From Tectiglobus sp051009975 (GTDB lineage: Bacteria; Pseudomonadota; Alphaproteobacteria; Rhizobiales; Hyphomicrobiaceae): DNA of 30,698 nucleotides. Positions 15,601 to 24,011 of the stretch are shown in pieces. Positions within the stretch are counted from its first letter, which is position 1, and each line of letters starts with the position of its first letter. The position numbers and the translations under genes are program-made. The stretch covers positions 1 to 30,698 of the forward strand of contig JBPCWA010000514.1 in NCBI GenBank assembly GCA_051009975.1, given 5' to 3'. The notes under the pieces are model-generated. The model saw only the letters and a program-made list of their open reading frames with translations, made no database searches and was not told the origin of the DNA.

Positions 15601-16989
15601 ATGACCCGACAAACAACTTATTCGGCTCCCTCGCGACTCTACCCGCCAACGGTCACGCCCCCGGACCAGCCATTGCCGCTTGCCAAATATTGCCTGACGT
15701 TTATCAAAAATCCGTTGCAGGCGATTCCGAGGCAAGTCTACGAACAGCCGATAGTCACCTATCGGCCGGCCCCGAACACGACTATAGTTTGGGTGACCGA
15801 TCCGCCGCTTATCGAGAGCATCTTGCGAGATAAAGACGGCAGATTTGAAAAATCTCCTCTGGAAAAGCGGGCGTTCCAACGGACCGTTCGCCAGAGTCTC
15901 CTCACCGCCGAGGGGACAGACTGGCGCTGGCAAAGACATGCAATTGCTCCGCTATTTCGCCTGACCGAGATCGCCGGGTATGTTCCGGCAATGCTGGCAG
16001 CGGCTCAGGACCTGATTAAAGATTGGCATTCACACCCGCCTGAGGCACTGCGCCGGATCGACAAGGATATGACGGACGTCACTTTCTCTGTCATCGCACG
16101 CACGATGCTAAAGGGCGGCGAACCATCTCAAAGCCTGGCCATAAAGCAAGCTGGAGAGGCTTATCTATCCTCAATCCCCTGGGAAATGATCTGGGCTCTA
16201 TTGCAAATGCCGCAATGGTTGCCTCACCTCGCAACGTGGAAGCTCAATCGCAAATCACAAGCCATGCGGCGTGCTGTGGCCACCGTTGTCGCCCAGCATC
16301 CTTCCAGCGATCCCTCGAAAGATGATCTCATGGCGCGCCTTAAGGCAGCGCGTCATCCCGACACGGGCGAAACGATGGATACCAACCTGCTCGTCGACAA
16401 CTTGCTAACGCTGTTAATCGCAGGACACGAAACGACGGCCAAAGCACTAGCCTGGACATTGTATCTGCTCGCCCGCGCACCGGATTGGCAGGAAGCTGTC
16501 CGACACGAAATAAATTGCGTGACACATGGCTCCCAAATCTCAGAAGAGCATCTCGGGCAATTGCATATAACGAGTCGTGTAATAAAGGAGTCGATGCGCC
16601 TTTATCCTCCCGCGCCAGTACTCGCTCGCCAGCCTCTGGAAACTATCGAATTGGCAGGAAATAGAATTCCTTCGAAAGCGCAGGTTGTCATTCCGATTTT
16701 CTGTGTCCACCGCCATCGACGTCTGTGGGATGATCCGGACCTATTCAACCCTGACCGATTCTTGCCGGCCCAGTCGGGTCATATCTCGCGAACTCAGTAT
16801 ATGCCGTTCGGGGCTGGCTTGCGCACCTGTGTCGGCATGTCCTTCGCCATGGTGGAAGCTACCGCCCTTCTTGCTGCATTCATCCAAAATGCGGAATTTT
16901 CTTGGGATGGTCAGCATACTCCAGAACCGATCAGCCGCATAACTCTGCGATCCAAGGGCGGCATGCCCCTCTTCGTGCGGACGATTTAG
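15601..16989 (+). CDS. Cytochrome P450
   Basis: A full-length P450 of 462 residues. The I-helix oxygen-activation motif AGHETT is at 274-279. The K-helix ExxR is E330-S-M-R333, followed by LYPPAPVLARQPLE. The PERF-like FNPDRF precedes the heme loop FGAGLRTCVG, with Cys410 as the thiolate ligand. The I-helix AGHETT and the K-helix region resemble the eukaryotic-like (CYP4/CYP102-type) bacterial P450s that often hydroxylate fatty acids or other lipophilic compounds. No ferredoxin or reductase domain is fused or adjacent, so redox partners must be encoded elsewhere. AGGA lies about 9 bases upstream of ATG 15601. The setting beside dedA and btaA hints at a membrane-derived substrate, which is inference only. 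Confidence 0.95.
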   Translation: MTRQTTYSAPSRLYPPTVTPPDQPLPLAKYCLTFIKNPLQAIPRQVYEQPIVTYRPAPNTTIVWVTDPPLIESILRDKDGRFEKSPLEKRAFQRTVRQSLLTAEGTDWRWQRHAIAPLFRLTEIAGYVPAMLAAAQDLIKDWHSHPPEALRRIDKDMTDVTFSVIARTMLKGGEPSQSLAIKQAGEAYLSSIPWEMIWALLQMPQWLPHLATWKLNRKSQAMRRAVATVVAQHPSSDPSKDDLMARLKAARHPDTGETMDTNLLVDNLLTLLIAGHETTAKALAWTLYLLARAPDWQEAVRHEINCVTHGSQISEEHLGQLHITSRVIKESMRLYPPAPVLARQPLETIELAGNRIPSKAQVVIPIFCVHRHRRLWDDPDLFNPDRFLPAQSGHISRTQYMPFGAGLRTCVGMSFAMVEATALLAAFIQNAEFSWDGQHTPEPISRITLRSKGGMPLFVRTI

Positions 16990-17100
16990 TTGACCAGGTC
17001 GTCCCTTAGCCTCTTCGTTGTAGCAGCGCCGACAATCCACCGACCTGCACAAATTCCATAATGACGTTATTTTCGATAGCGGTAGCTACCGCGGCCACAT

Positions 17101-17316
17101 TCAGCGCCGAATGCAACGTTGCAGGCAGTTGCGCAACTGTGCATCGCACCTCGGACTTGCTTTGGTCCGAATTCGACATGCCGCATGTCTTTTATAACAA
17201 CCATTGGCGCAGCTGTTTGCTGTCGCTGTCTCTACTCGAAACGCTATGGTTGATACGACAGCTCCGATCGCCAGCACAGCAGCTAACACGAAACGGCAGA
17301 AGTTTTTAAGCCTCAC
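17101..17316 (-). CDS. Small secreted protein with symmetric cysteine spacing
   Basis: The 71-residue product has a signal peptide (basic start VRLKNF, hydrophobic VLAAVLAIGAVVS, probable cleavage after TATA or near it). The mature part of about 35 residues holds six cysteines spaced CX3C-X6-C-X9-C-X6-CX3C, a mirror-symmetric pattern. The spacing fits two helices joined by a turn and tied by disulfides, as in helical-hairpin peptides or twin CX3C/CX9C proteins. The GTG at 17316 is chosen over the upstream in-frame start at 17349 because GGGAGGT lies about 5 bases before it. It lies 97 bp downstream of gshA on the same strand and converges with the P450 gene. Function unknown. Confidence 0.7.
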   Translation of the reverse strand: MRLKNFCRFVLAAVLAIGAVVSTIAFRVETATANSCANGCYKRHAACRIRTKASPRCDAQLRNCLQRCIRR

Positions 17317-17413
17317 GCTGACCTCCCACCGCCCAGCGACCTGCCCCACCCAGACATCCTCGACCTAACACCAAGAGCATGAACATTACCTGAATTGCCG
17401 CGCTGGCCCAACT

Positions 17414-18796
17414 TCAAAAGGCATATTCCTGAAAGACGCGGTCAATCTCACGATCCCAAGTCTTGTGATATCTCATCAAAAGCTCATCTGCAGGTGTTCG
17501 ACCAGAAATCGCAACTTCCTCTACAGAATCAAGAAATATCGTTTCATCCTCACCTTTGCTGTTAAGGCGACGCCGATTCCTCAAACCACTCGCAGATATT
17601 TTAACCGCCTCTCGAGCAAGTTCCAACGCCGTGATGGTTCGAAACGGCGCCGTCAATCCCATGGCTGGTGTTGTATCACGCAAACCCTGGCGCTCTTCAG
17701 CTGACCAGCTCTTTACCAAATCCCAGGCAGCGTCAAGCGCCGAGGTGTCGTAAAGCAGGCCCACCCAAAATGCCGGAAGCCCGCAGATTCGACGCCAAGG
17801 CCCCCCATCGCCCCCGCGCATTTCTAGAAAACGCTTGAGCCGGACCTCGGGGAACAGCGTAGTCAGGTGGTCAGACCAGTCGTCATGTGTCGGCAACTCA
17901 CCTGGCAATTGCTGAAGGCGACCTTCCAAGAACGTCCGGAAGGACTCTCCTGCTACGTCAATGTATTTGCCATCCCGGTACACAAAGTACATGGGAACAT
18001 CCAAGGCATAGTCCACGTAGCGCTCATAACTCATCGAGTCATCGAATACAAACGGAAGCAGCCCAGTGCGGTCCGGATCCGTGTCGCGCCAAACCTCGCT
18101 GCGCATCGATTTAAAGCCATTGGGTACACCGTTAGTGAAAGGTGACGACGCAAACAAAGCCGTGGCTATCGACTGCAGTGCTAGCGATACTCGCAGCTTT
18201 TTCACCATGTCGACCTCATCCGAGTAGTCGAGATTGACCTGGATCGTTGCGGTACGATACATCATGTCAAGCCCCCGGCTTCCAACTTTGGGCATGTATC
18301 GCGTCATGACCGCATACCGCCGCTTGGGCATTGTCGGCACGTCCTCTAGCCGCCAGGTGGGCGCAAAACCCATTCCAAGAAAACCAATGCCCAGACGCTC
18401 GGCAATGATGAGGCACTCGCGCAAGTGCTCTCCCGCTTCGGCGCAGGTCTCGTGCAAAGTCGCCAGTGGAGCCCCCGAAAGTTCGAATTGCCCTCCCGGC
18501 TCTAACGAAATGGTTTCCGTGGTATTGCCATTGGAACGCTTCAGGGCGATGGTTGTTTCGCCCTCTCGAATAGGATGCCAGCCGAATTCGTTGACCAAGG
18601 CTTGCATCAGTTCCGCTATACCGCCATCGCCATCATAGGTTACGGGACCGTGGTCTGCGACACGAAAAACGAACTTTTCGTGCTCCGTGCCGATCCGCCA
18701 GTCTTTTCGGGGTTTTTCGCCAGTCGCGACCCAGTCAACCAGATCACGATACCTCTCAATGACCGGGCTCGCCGCTCCGGGTTCTTTCGTCGACAT
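17414..18796 (-). CDS. gshA: Glutamate-cysteine ligase
   Basis: This 460-residue enzyme makes gamma-glutamylcysteine from Glu, Cys and ATP, the first step of glutathione synthesis in the cytoplasm. It belongs to the alphaproteobacterial/plant GCS2 type rather than the E. coli type. The start of the ATP-grasp-like core is IGTEHEKFVF (35-44), with metal-binding acidic residues. TETISLEPGGQFELSG follows, as do GFAPTW, MPKRRYAVMTRYMP, TATIQVNLDY and the RFLEMRGGDGGP segment. ATG 18796 is preferred over the frame's TTG at 18826, with AAAGGA about 8 bases upstream. rsmE lies 159 bp upstream in the same direction, a common alphaproteobacterial order. Two glutathione transferases elsewhere in the window would depend on its product. 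Confidence 0.95.
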   Translation of the reverse strand: MSTKEPGAASPVIERYRDLVDWVATGEKPRKDWRIGTEHEKFVFRVADHGPVTYDGDGGIAELMQALVNEFGWHPIREGETTIALKRSNGNTTETISLEPGGQFELSGAPLATLHETCAEAGEHLRECLIIAERLGIGFLGMGFAPTWRLEDVPTMPKRRYAVMTRYMPKVGSRGLDMMYRTATIQVNLDYSDEVDMVKKLRVSLALQSIATALFASSPFTNGVPNGFKSMRSEVWRDTDPDRTGLLPFVFDDSMSYERYVDYALDVPMYFVYRDGKYIDVAGESFRTFLEGRLQQLPGELPTHDDWSDHLTTLFPEVRLKRFLEMRGGDGGPWRRICGLPAFWVGLLYDTSALDAAWDLVKSWSAEERQGLRDTTPAMGLTAPFRTITALELAREAVKISASGLRNRRRLNSKGEDETIFLDSVEEVAISGRTPADELLMRYHKTWDREIDRVFQEYAF

Positions 18797-18955
18797 GGCG
18801 AGTCCTTTCCGCTGGTCAATGCGCAACGCCGATCATTACGACGCTATCGCCCACACACAATAACTTTGATCCACATGAGGTGGCTTGACGCAGAACCGTC
18901 CACATTCCCGCACTGCGATGCAGCTCGGCCAGAACAATGAACATACCTGGTCTGT

Positions 18956-19705
18956 CTACATCCAGTCTCCCCAGTCTCCCATGACCGCATTCACTAGAGC
19001 CAGAACGGCGACGGCGGCTGTATCGGCGCGCATAATGCGCGGACCAAGACTAATACGCAGCGTCGTATTGTTGGCGAGCAGCATTTCGCGCTCTCTTGGC
19101 GTAAATCCGCCTTCTGGCCCGATCAGAACCGCTACTGGGCCATCTACGGCGGTCCTCAACGCGGCAATTGGTGATGCCACGTCAGCGGCCTCATCTGCAA
19201 ACACCAGAGTCCTATTCGCAGGCCAAGCACCAACGACGACATTGAATTTCTCGGGCTCTGCGACCTCGGGCAAGCGCAGAATGCCGCATTGCTCCGCTGC
19301 TTCGATAACATTTGAGCGCATACGTTTGACATTGACACGATCGACAACAGTCCGTTCCGTGAAAACGGGCCGGAGTCTGGCGACGCCCATTTCGGTCGCT
19401 TTCTGCACCATGTAGTCAAGACGTGCGCGTTTGAGAGGGGCGAACACGTAGTCGATATCTGGTCCGTCCATTTGCGGGGCTTCGCAGACTAAGACACACA
19501 ATTGACAGGACCGCTTGTCCGCATCGCGTATGACAGCACGCCAGACTCCGTTTCGCCCATTGAAAACCAACAGTTTGTCGCCGGCCTTGAGGCGAAGTAC
19601 ATTGACAAGGTAGTGTGATTGATCAGTATTGCACGAGATGACTGCGCCTTCCGACAAGGCCGTGTCAATAAAGAGCCGCTGCGCCCGGAAGTCGCGAATC
19701 GCCAT
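18956..19705 (-). CDS. rsmE: 16S rRNA (uracil(1498)-N(3))-methyltransferase
   Basis: The 249-residue SPOUT-fold enzyme methylates U1498 of 16S rRNA in the 30S decoding region. The N-terminal PUA-like part reads HYLVNVLRLKAGD. The knot signature shows IGPEGGFTPRE (195-205) and LGPRIMRADTA (220-230), a slight variant of the usual LGxRILRxETA. QKATEMGVARLRPVFTERT is also typical. The frame is open to 19969, but ATG 19705 (MAIRDFRAQRLF) fits the family start and length. Its ribosome binding site (GAAGAAA) is weak. The last codons contain a 9-bp duplication giving GDWGDWM. It is divergent from ubiA and followed by gshA. Confidence 0.95.
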   Translation of the reverse strand: MAIRDFRAQRLFIDTALSEGAVISCNTDQSHYLVNVLRLKAGDKLLVFNGRNGVWRAVIRDADKRSCQLCVLVCEAPQMDGPDIDYVFAPLKRARLDYMVQKATEMGVARLRPVFTERTVVDRVNVKRMRSNVIEAAEQCGILRLPEVAEPEKFNVVVGAWPANRTLVFADEAADVASPIAALRTAVDGPVAVLIGPEGGFTPREREMLLANNTTLRISLGPRIMRADTAAVAVLALVNAVMGDWGDWM

Positions 19706-20082
19706 CGTTTCTTCTATTCTGCTTGAACTTTGTTCCCGTCGCGGAAGGCCTTCCTCGCGGGACGGAGCAATTGTAAGTTGCGGCCCCCCCACCACATGCC
19801 ACCTACGCGAGGCGCCACCTACGCCATACATTGCCAACGCGAGACGTCGCCATTTTGATACGCCAGCATCATGTTTCGCCAGCATCGTGATAAGCCATCC
19901 TTGCAAGACACCGCCGTCACGAGACGTTAGACCGCGGCGGAAAGCCATGAACCCCTCACTAAGATACACATCTCATCGGAACGAAATTCCAACTGTCTAA
20001 ATTCTCACAAAACCAATGCTACCATCTGCAGAACTGAAGAACCACATCGAGCATCTTCCACCAGTTTGATAACACCAGCCCG
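19706..20082. other. Divergent rsmE/ubiA intergenic region with paired 16-bp-spaced repeats
   Basis: This 377-bp gap should hold the rsmE and ubiA promoters, but no convincing promoter was seen. GCCACCTACGC occurs at 19798-19808 and again at 19814-19824. CGCCAGCATC occurs at 19861-19870 and 19877-19886. Both pairs have a 16-bp period. The minus strand is open in the rsmE frame up to 19969, encoding an Arg-rich sequence without a family pattern, which I treat as non-coding. Confidence 0.35.
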
Positions 20083-21027
20083 ATGACCTCGCCCTCCAAT
20101 ACGCCGTTGATGATCGCCGACGCGCCGCGCGACAATTGGGTTGACCGCTGCGCTCCCCCGCTGGTTCGTCCCTACCTGAAATTGGCACGAGCCGATCGAC
20201 CGATCGGCTCGTGGCTGCTGCTGTTTCCTTGCTGGTGGGCTCAATCCCTGGCCGAGTTGGAAGCAGGTCACCGACTTCCAGGCCTCTGGTATCTCACACT
20301 TTTTTTGATCGGCGCGTTTGTGATGCGCGGCGCTGGCTGCACATGGAACGATATCGTCGACCGCCACATCGACGGCCGTGTTGAGCGAACGGCCCTGCGC
20401 CCTATTCCGTCGGGACAAGTCACCGTCAGCCAAGCACTGGCTTTCGCAATCGCCCTCAGCCTGATTGGTTTTCTCGTCCTGATCCAATTCAATTATTTCA
20501 CGATCGGCCTTGGAATCGCGTCGCTCGGTCTGATCGCTGTTTATCCTTACTCAAAACGATTCACCTATTGGCCGCAATTTATATTGGGACTGACATTTAA
20601 ATGGGGGGCGTTGATGGGTTGGGCTGCAATCCAAAGCAATGTCGCTGCTCCAGCACTGGCGCTTTACGCCGGTTGCGTCTGCTGGACCATCGGCTATGAC
20701 ACCATCTACGCTCATCAGGACAAAGATGATGATGCGATCCTCGGACTCAAATCCACAGCCTTGCGTTTCGGCGACTCGACAAGACAGTGGTTGACGATTT
20801 TCTATGGGGTGGCCGTAGCACTTTGGGCTTTGGCGGTAGCGCTGGTTGGCGTCGGTGCGTTCCTCATCCTGTCACTCGTGGCAATCGCCGTGCACTTGGC
20901 TTGGCAAGTCCACACACTTGACGCAAATGACCCGCACAACTGTCTCAAACGATTCCGCTCCAACCGCATCGTTGGCTGGATGTTCTTTTTAGGAATCGTG
21001 GCCGAAATGACACTACCGAGCATATAA
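20083..21027 (+). CDS. ubiA: 4-hydroxybenzoate polyprenyltransferase
   Basis: The 314-residue integral membrane enzyme attaches the polyprenyl chain to 4-hydroxybenzoate in ubiquinone synthesis. The first Asp-rich motif NDIVDRHID is at 89-97, and the second is YDTIYAHQDKDDD near 210. SGQVTVSQALAF, VYPYSKRFTYWPQ and LGLTFKWGALMGW are typical UbiA segments, and several predicted helices fill the rest. ATG 20083 fits the family length, though no strong ribosome binding site is visible. The divergent placement to rsmE is common in alphaproteobacteria. The ABC exporter follows 99 bp downstream and may have its own promoter. Confidence 0.96.
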   Translation: MTSPSNTPLMIADAPRDNWVDRCAPPLVRPYLKLARADRPIGSWLLLFPCWWAQSLAELEAGHRLPGLWYLTLFLIGAFVMRGAGCTWNDIVDRHIDGRVERTALRPIPSGQVTVSQALAFAIALSLIGFLVLIQFNYFTIGLGIASLGLIAVYPYSKRFTYWPQFILGLTFKWGALMGWAAIQSNVAAPALALYAGCVCWTIGYDTIYAHQDKDDDAILGLKSTALRFGDSTRQWLTIFYGVAVALWALAVALVGVGAFLILSLVAIAVHLAWQVHTLDANDPHNCLKRFRSNRIVGWMFFLGIVAEMTLPSI

Positions 21028-21126
21028 ATGCCTTCGATGACCGTTTTACTTTGGCTCGCGACAGAGACCTCGGCACTTGCAGGTGTTAGGGCTCAGCTTT
21101 CGCTACGTAACCGGTGAGGACGAGCT

Positions 21127-23061
21127 ATGCCACCGCTGGAGATCAACAGCAAAAGGCCGACAAAGTCAGGCCAGAAAAATTTGAACGACGGCGGTTTTGA
21201 TGCTGATCTGATCAAACGGTACATCAGAGAGTTCGTAACCCCACGATGGCGCGAAATTGCTTGGGCCATGCTCCTTACGGCAGGTCTCGCTGCCGTGACT
21301 GGCGGCTACCCGCTGATCATTAAATATTCATTTGATACCATCCTTTCGGGCAAAGAAGGCTCTATACACATAATCATTTTCGCAGTGATCGCCGTGACCT
21401 TGGCCCGTAGCCTGCTTATGTATTTTCAATCGATCGCAAGTGGCCGCCTCGGCTTGAATATTTCACTGACTATGAAAAAAAGAGCGTTCGAAAAACTGAT
21501 GGCTGCGGATTTTGCGCGCCAAACCGAACTCCCCGCTGGCCAGCGTGTCTCGAGGTTGACTAACGATGTCGGCGGAATCGTTGGTGCAACGCAAGCTGTA
21601 TTCAGTACGGCAGCACGCGACACGCTATCTATAATCGTGCTGATCGGTACGATGTTTTACCTCGACCCCGTCATGGCCGGTATCGTGCTGTGCGTCTACC
21701 CAATTTCAGCATGGCCTATTTCGGCTATTTCCACGCGCCTGCGCGTAATCGCCAGAAATACCCAAGAGCAAGTGGGCGACATGCTGTCGCTCTTAACCGA
21801 GCTCTTGGCCTCGTCTCGACTAATCAAGGCATTTCGCCTCGAAGACTATGCCGTCGGCCGGCTCGGCCATAGTTTTGAGCTACTTTACGCACTGAACTAC
21901 AAGGGGCTAAAGACCCGCTCTCGCCTCAACCCCGCATTGGAAGCTCTTGGCGGTTTAGCCGTGGCGGGCGTCATCGGTTTGGCATACTGGCGCATTTCCA
22001 GTGGTAACGCCACAGTTGGCGACTTTATGGGGTTCGTCAGTGCTCTTCTATTGGCCGCGCAGCCCATTCGGGCCGTGGGAAACCTCGTTGCCACTCTCAA
22101 TAGTGGGATCGCGTCTGCCGAGAGAGTGTATCAGATTATCGATGATCAACCGAAGTTAGTAGATGCTCCGAACGCGAAAGCTCTGCGGATCGAGAGAGCT
22201 AGGATAGAATTTGACAACGTCTCTTTCGCCTATGGTGCAGAAGATACTTTTGCCGCAGTTCGCCAGCTGTCGCTGATCGTCGATGGAGGAAGCACCGTTG
22301 CACTTGTTGGTCGCTCTGGGGCTGGAAAGTCAACGCTTGTCAACCTCATTCCTCGTCTGTTCGACGTCACCTCCGGACAGATCGCAATAGATCGTCAAGA
22401 CATTCGCAACGTAACTGTCTCCAGCCTTCGCGACAGTATCGCGATCGTCAGCCAGGACGTTACGCTGTTCGATGACACGATCGCGGCCAATATTGCTCTG
22501 GGTCGTCCGGATGCCTCGCTTGCAGACATTCAAAACGCAGCGCAAGCGGCCGCGGCACACGATTTCATTATGGAAAAACCCAACGGCTACCATTCGACCG
22601 CTGGCGAAAGCGGATCTCTATTATCGGGTGGTCAACGCCAAAGGTTGGCGTTGGCCCGAGCTATTCTTAAGGATGCACCGATACTATTGCTCGATGAGGC
22701 TACAAGCGCCCTCGATACCCACTCCGAAGCACACGTTCAACGCGCACTATCCGAGTTCTCCAAAGATCGAACAACAGTCGTCATCGCCCACCGACTGTCC
22801 ACGGTTCAAAATGCCGACATGATATGCGTCATGGATGAAGGACGCATCATAGAACAAGGAACCCATGCAGAGCTCATGGACCGCGGCGGAGCCTACGCAG
22901 ACTTGTGCAAGACACAACTATTGGCTGGTCACGATGGTCCTGAGCCCGAGCAAGGCCCTCTGTCCCAGTCCGGCGCACCTCAGTCGGAAAACGAGCCAGA
23001 AACCCAAGATAATCCGGCGTCAGGACGCTCAAACACCGTTACCGGGTCTATGGCCTCCTAG
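21127..23061 (+). CDS. ABC exporter, MsbA-like (fused membrane and ATPase domains)
   Basis: This 644-residue half-transporter would dimerise in the inner membrane and flip lipids or other hydrophobic cargo. The membrane domain (about 40-340, six predicted helices) has the intracellular EYAVGRLG-like coupling region, here RLEDYAVGR. The ATPase domain has Walker A GRSGAGKST (395-403), Q-loop SQD near 450, signature LSGGQ (499-503), Walker B ILLLDE (519-524) and switch His555 (AHRLS). The C-terminal tail of about 40 residues is Gln/Glu/Ser-rich and looks disordered. GAGG lies about 7 bases upstream of ATG 21127. The lipid A/Kdo genes nearby make lipid A core transport by an MsbA-type protein likely, but family-wide substrate prediction is unreliable. 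Confidence 0.9.
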   Translation: MPPLEINSKRPTKSGQKNLNDGGFDADLIKRYIREFVTPRWREIAWAMLLTAGLAAVTGGYPLIIKYSFDTILSGKEGSIHIIIFAVIAVTLARSLLMYFQSIASGRLGLNISLTMKKRAFEKLMAADFARQTELPAGQRVSRLTNDVGGIVGATQAVFSTAARDTLSIIVLIGTMFYLDPVMAGIVLCVYPISAWPISAISTRLRVIARNTQEQVGDMLSLLTELLASSRLIKAFRLEDYAVGRLGHSFELLYALNYKGLKTRSRLNPALEALGGLAVAGVIGLAYWRISSGNATVGDFMGFVSALLLAAQPIRAVGNLVATLNSGIASAERVYQIIDDQPKLVDAPNAKALRIERARIEFDNVSFAYGAEDTFAAVRQLSLIVDGGSTVALVGRSGAGKSTLVNLIPRLFDVTSGQIAIDRQDIRNVTVSSLRDSIAIVSQDVTLFDDTIAANIALGRPDASLADIQNAAQAAAAHDFIMEKPNGYHSTAGESGSLLSGGQRQRLALARAILKDAPILLLDEATSALDTHSEAHVQRALSEFSKDRTTVVIAHRLSTVQNADMICVMDEGRIIEQGTHAELMDRGGAYADLCKTQLLAGHDGPEPEQGPLSQSGAPQSENEPETQDNPASGRSNTVTGSMAS

Positions 23062-23070
23062 AGGCCTCTA
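23059..23070. other. Palindrome TAGAGGCCTCTA made of two convergent stop codons
   Basis: A perfect 12-bp palindrome contains the TAG stop of the ABC exporter (23059-23061) at one end and the TAG stop of the phosphatase on the opposite strand at the other. Only 6 bp separate the genes. It has no loop, so it is not a hairpin terminator. Confidence 0.7.
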
Positions 23071-23808
23071 CTCTCTTTTCAAAACGGAATTAACCAGTCG
23101 ATCCGCCCAGCCATTCGACTGGAAGGACTCCTTGACTTCCACAGGGTCGTAATAGCTATCGATCCAGTCATAAAAAGCAATTGGATTGTCTCGATTGTGA
23201 GCCATGTAGCGCTCGAAAAAATAATCAAGCACACCTGTTTCTGCCTGACGAATATGCCCGAACTTCAAAGACAGCTGCTTGATAGCATCCTCTATCGGTA
23301 ACTGTTCATGAACGTGTAAATACAGCACACTCATCAGGCCCGCCCGATCAGCACCGGACTTGCAATGCATCAGGATCGGATACTCAATCCGCTGGAACAG
23401 ATCTCGGGCGCCCAATAACTCTTCCCGACTAGGCGCAGCCCTGGATCGGACCTGATAATTCTCAAGTTTTATGCCATGGCGTGCGCATGCCGACCGTTCA
23501 AGCCAAAAGCTTCCACACAATCGCTCGCCCCGGAGATTGACGATCGTCTTGATTCCCATCTTGGCAATTGATGTGATCTGATGCGGTGCGGGCTGGGCTG
23601 AACGCCAAGCGTCAGTCCCTGCAATACGGTGGCGATTGAGGTAAATCAGGCGAAAAATCCCGTGATCGAGAAAAAGCATGTCGCAATAGGACGCCACCGG
23701 TCCCAAGTTACGCTTGACCCACTCCGGAGAGTGAGTCAGCGCGGCCCTGCGGCTTCTCATCCCGGCAGACTTCATCGCCCTCCGGGCACCCTTTGCAAAT
23801 TTCGCCAT
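23068..23808 (-). CDS. Protein tyrosine phosphatase-like (dual-specificity/cysteine phosphatase)
   Basis: The 246-residue protein has the cysteine-phosphatase P-loop HCKSGADRAG, with catalytic Cys149 and Arg155 (CX5R). YRSAQP-like WRSAQPAP at 68-75 and GIKTIVNLRGE at 85-95 are typical of the bacterial tyrosine/phosphoinositide phosphatase-like group. A basic N-terminus (KFAKGARRAMKSAG) precedes the domain. The frame starts at a TTG (23886). ATG 23808 is preferred, but the ribosome binding site is poor and the start is uncertain. Substrates of this group include phosphoproteins, lipid phosphates and exopolysaccharide regulators. It is divergent from the acyltransferase-Kdo transferase gene and convergent with the ABC exporter, which hints at an envelope role. 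Confidence 0.8.
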   Translation of the reverse strand: MAKFAKGARRAMKSAGMRSRRAALTHSPEWVKRNLGPVASYCDMLFLDHGIFRLIYLNRHRIAGTDAWRSAQPAPHQITSIAKMGIKTIVNLRGERLCGSFWLERSACARHGIKLENYQVRSRAAPSREELLGARDLFQRIEYPILMHCKSGADRAGLMSVLYLHVHEQLPIEDAIKQLSLKFGHIRQAETGVLDYFFERYMAHNRDNPIAFYDWIDSYYDPVEVKESFQSNGWADRLVNSVLKRE

Positions 23809-23909
23809 TTGCCCCAAGCGTTTGTTGTTTGAATCGTGTTCTGATACTTCGATTACTTTGATTCGTCTCCAGCGAAAATGGAGCAAATCCCACAGTTACC
23901 CCATCAAGT

Positions 23910-23924
23910 ACCATTGTAAATGGT
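23910..23924. promoter_or_regulatory. 15-bp dyad ACCATT-GTA-AATGGT upstream of the Kdo transferase fusion gene
   Basis: A perfect 6-3-6 inverted repeat lies in the divergent region 23809-24011, about 90 bp upstream of the fusion gene start. The arms and central spacing suit a dimeric repressor. No adjacent regulator was found and it may be chance in an AT-rich stretch. Confidence 0.3.
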
Positions 23925-24011
23925 GCATATCCACTGTAGAGAAGTCATTCAAGTGGGGTGCGGATTCCCCGGCCAGCGCAGAGATGACCGGACGTGAGCT
24001 GAGCGCCCCAT

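Noticed and set aside
17061..17309. Plus-strand frame opposite the Cys-rich small protein
   Set aside because: No ribosome binding site or domain; the minus strand has a signal peptide, ordered cysteines and a strong ribosome binding site.
19706..19969. 88-residue N-terminal extension of RsmE
   Set aside because: Low-complexity Arg-rich sequence not seen in the family; the core begins at 19705 with normal length.
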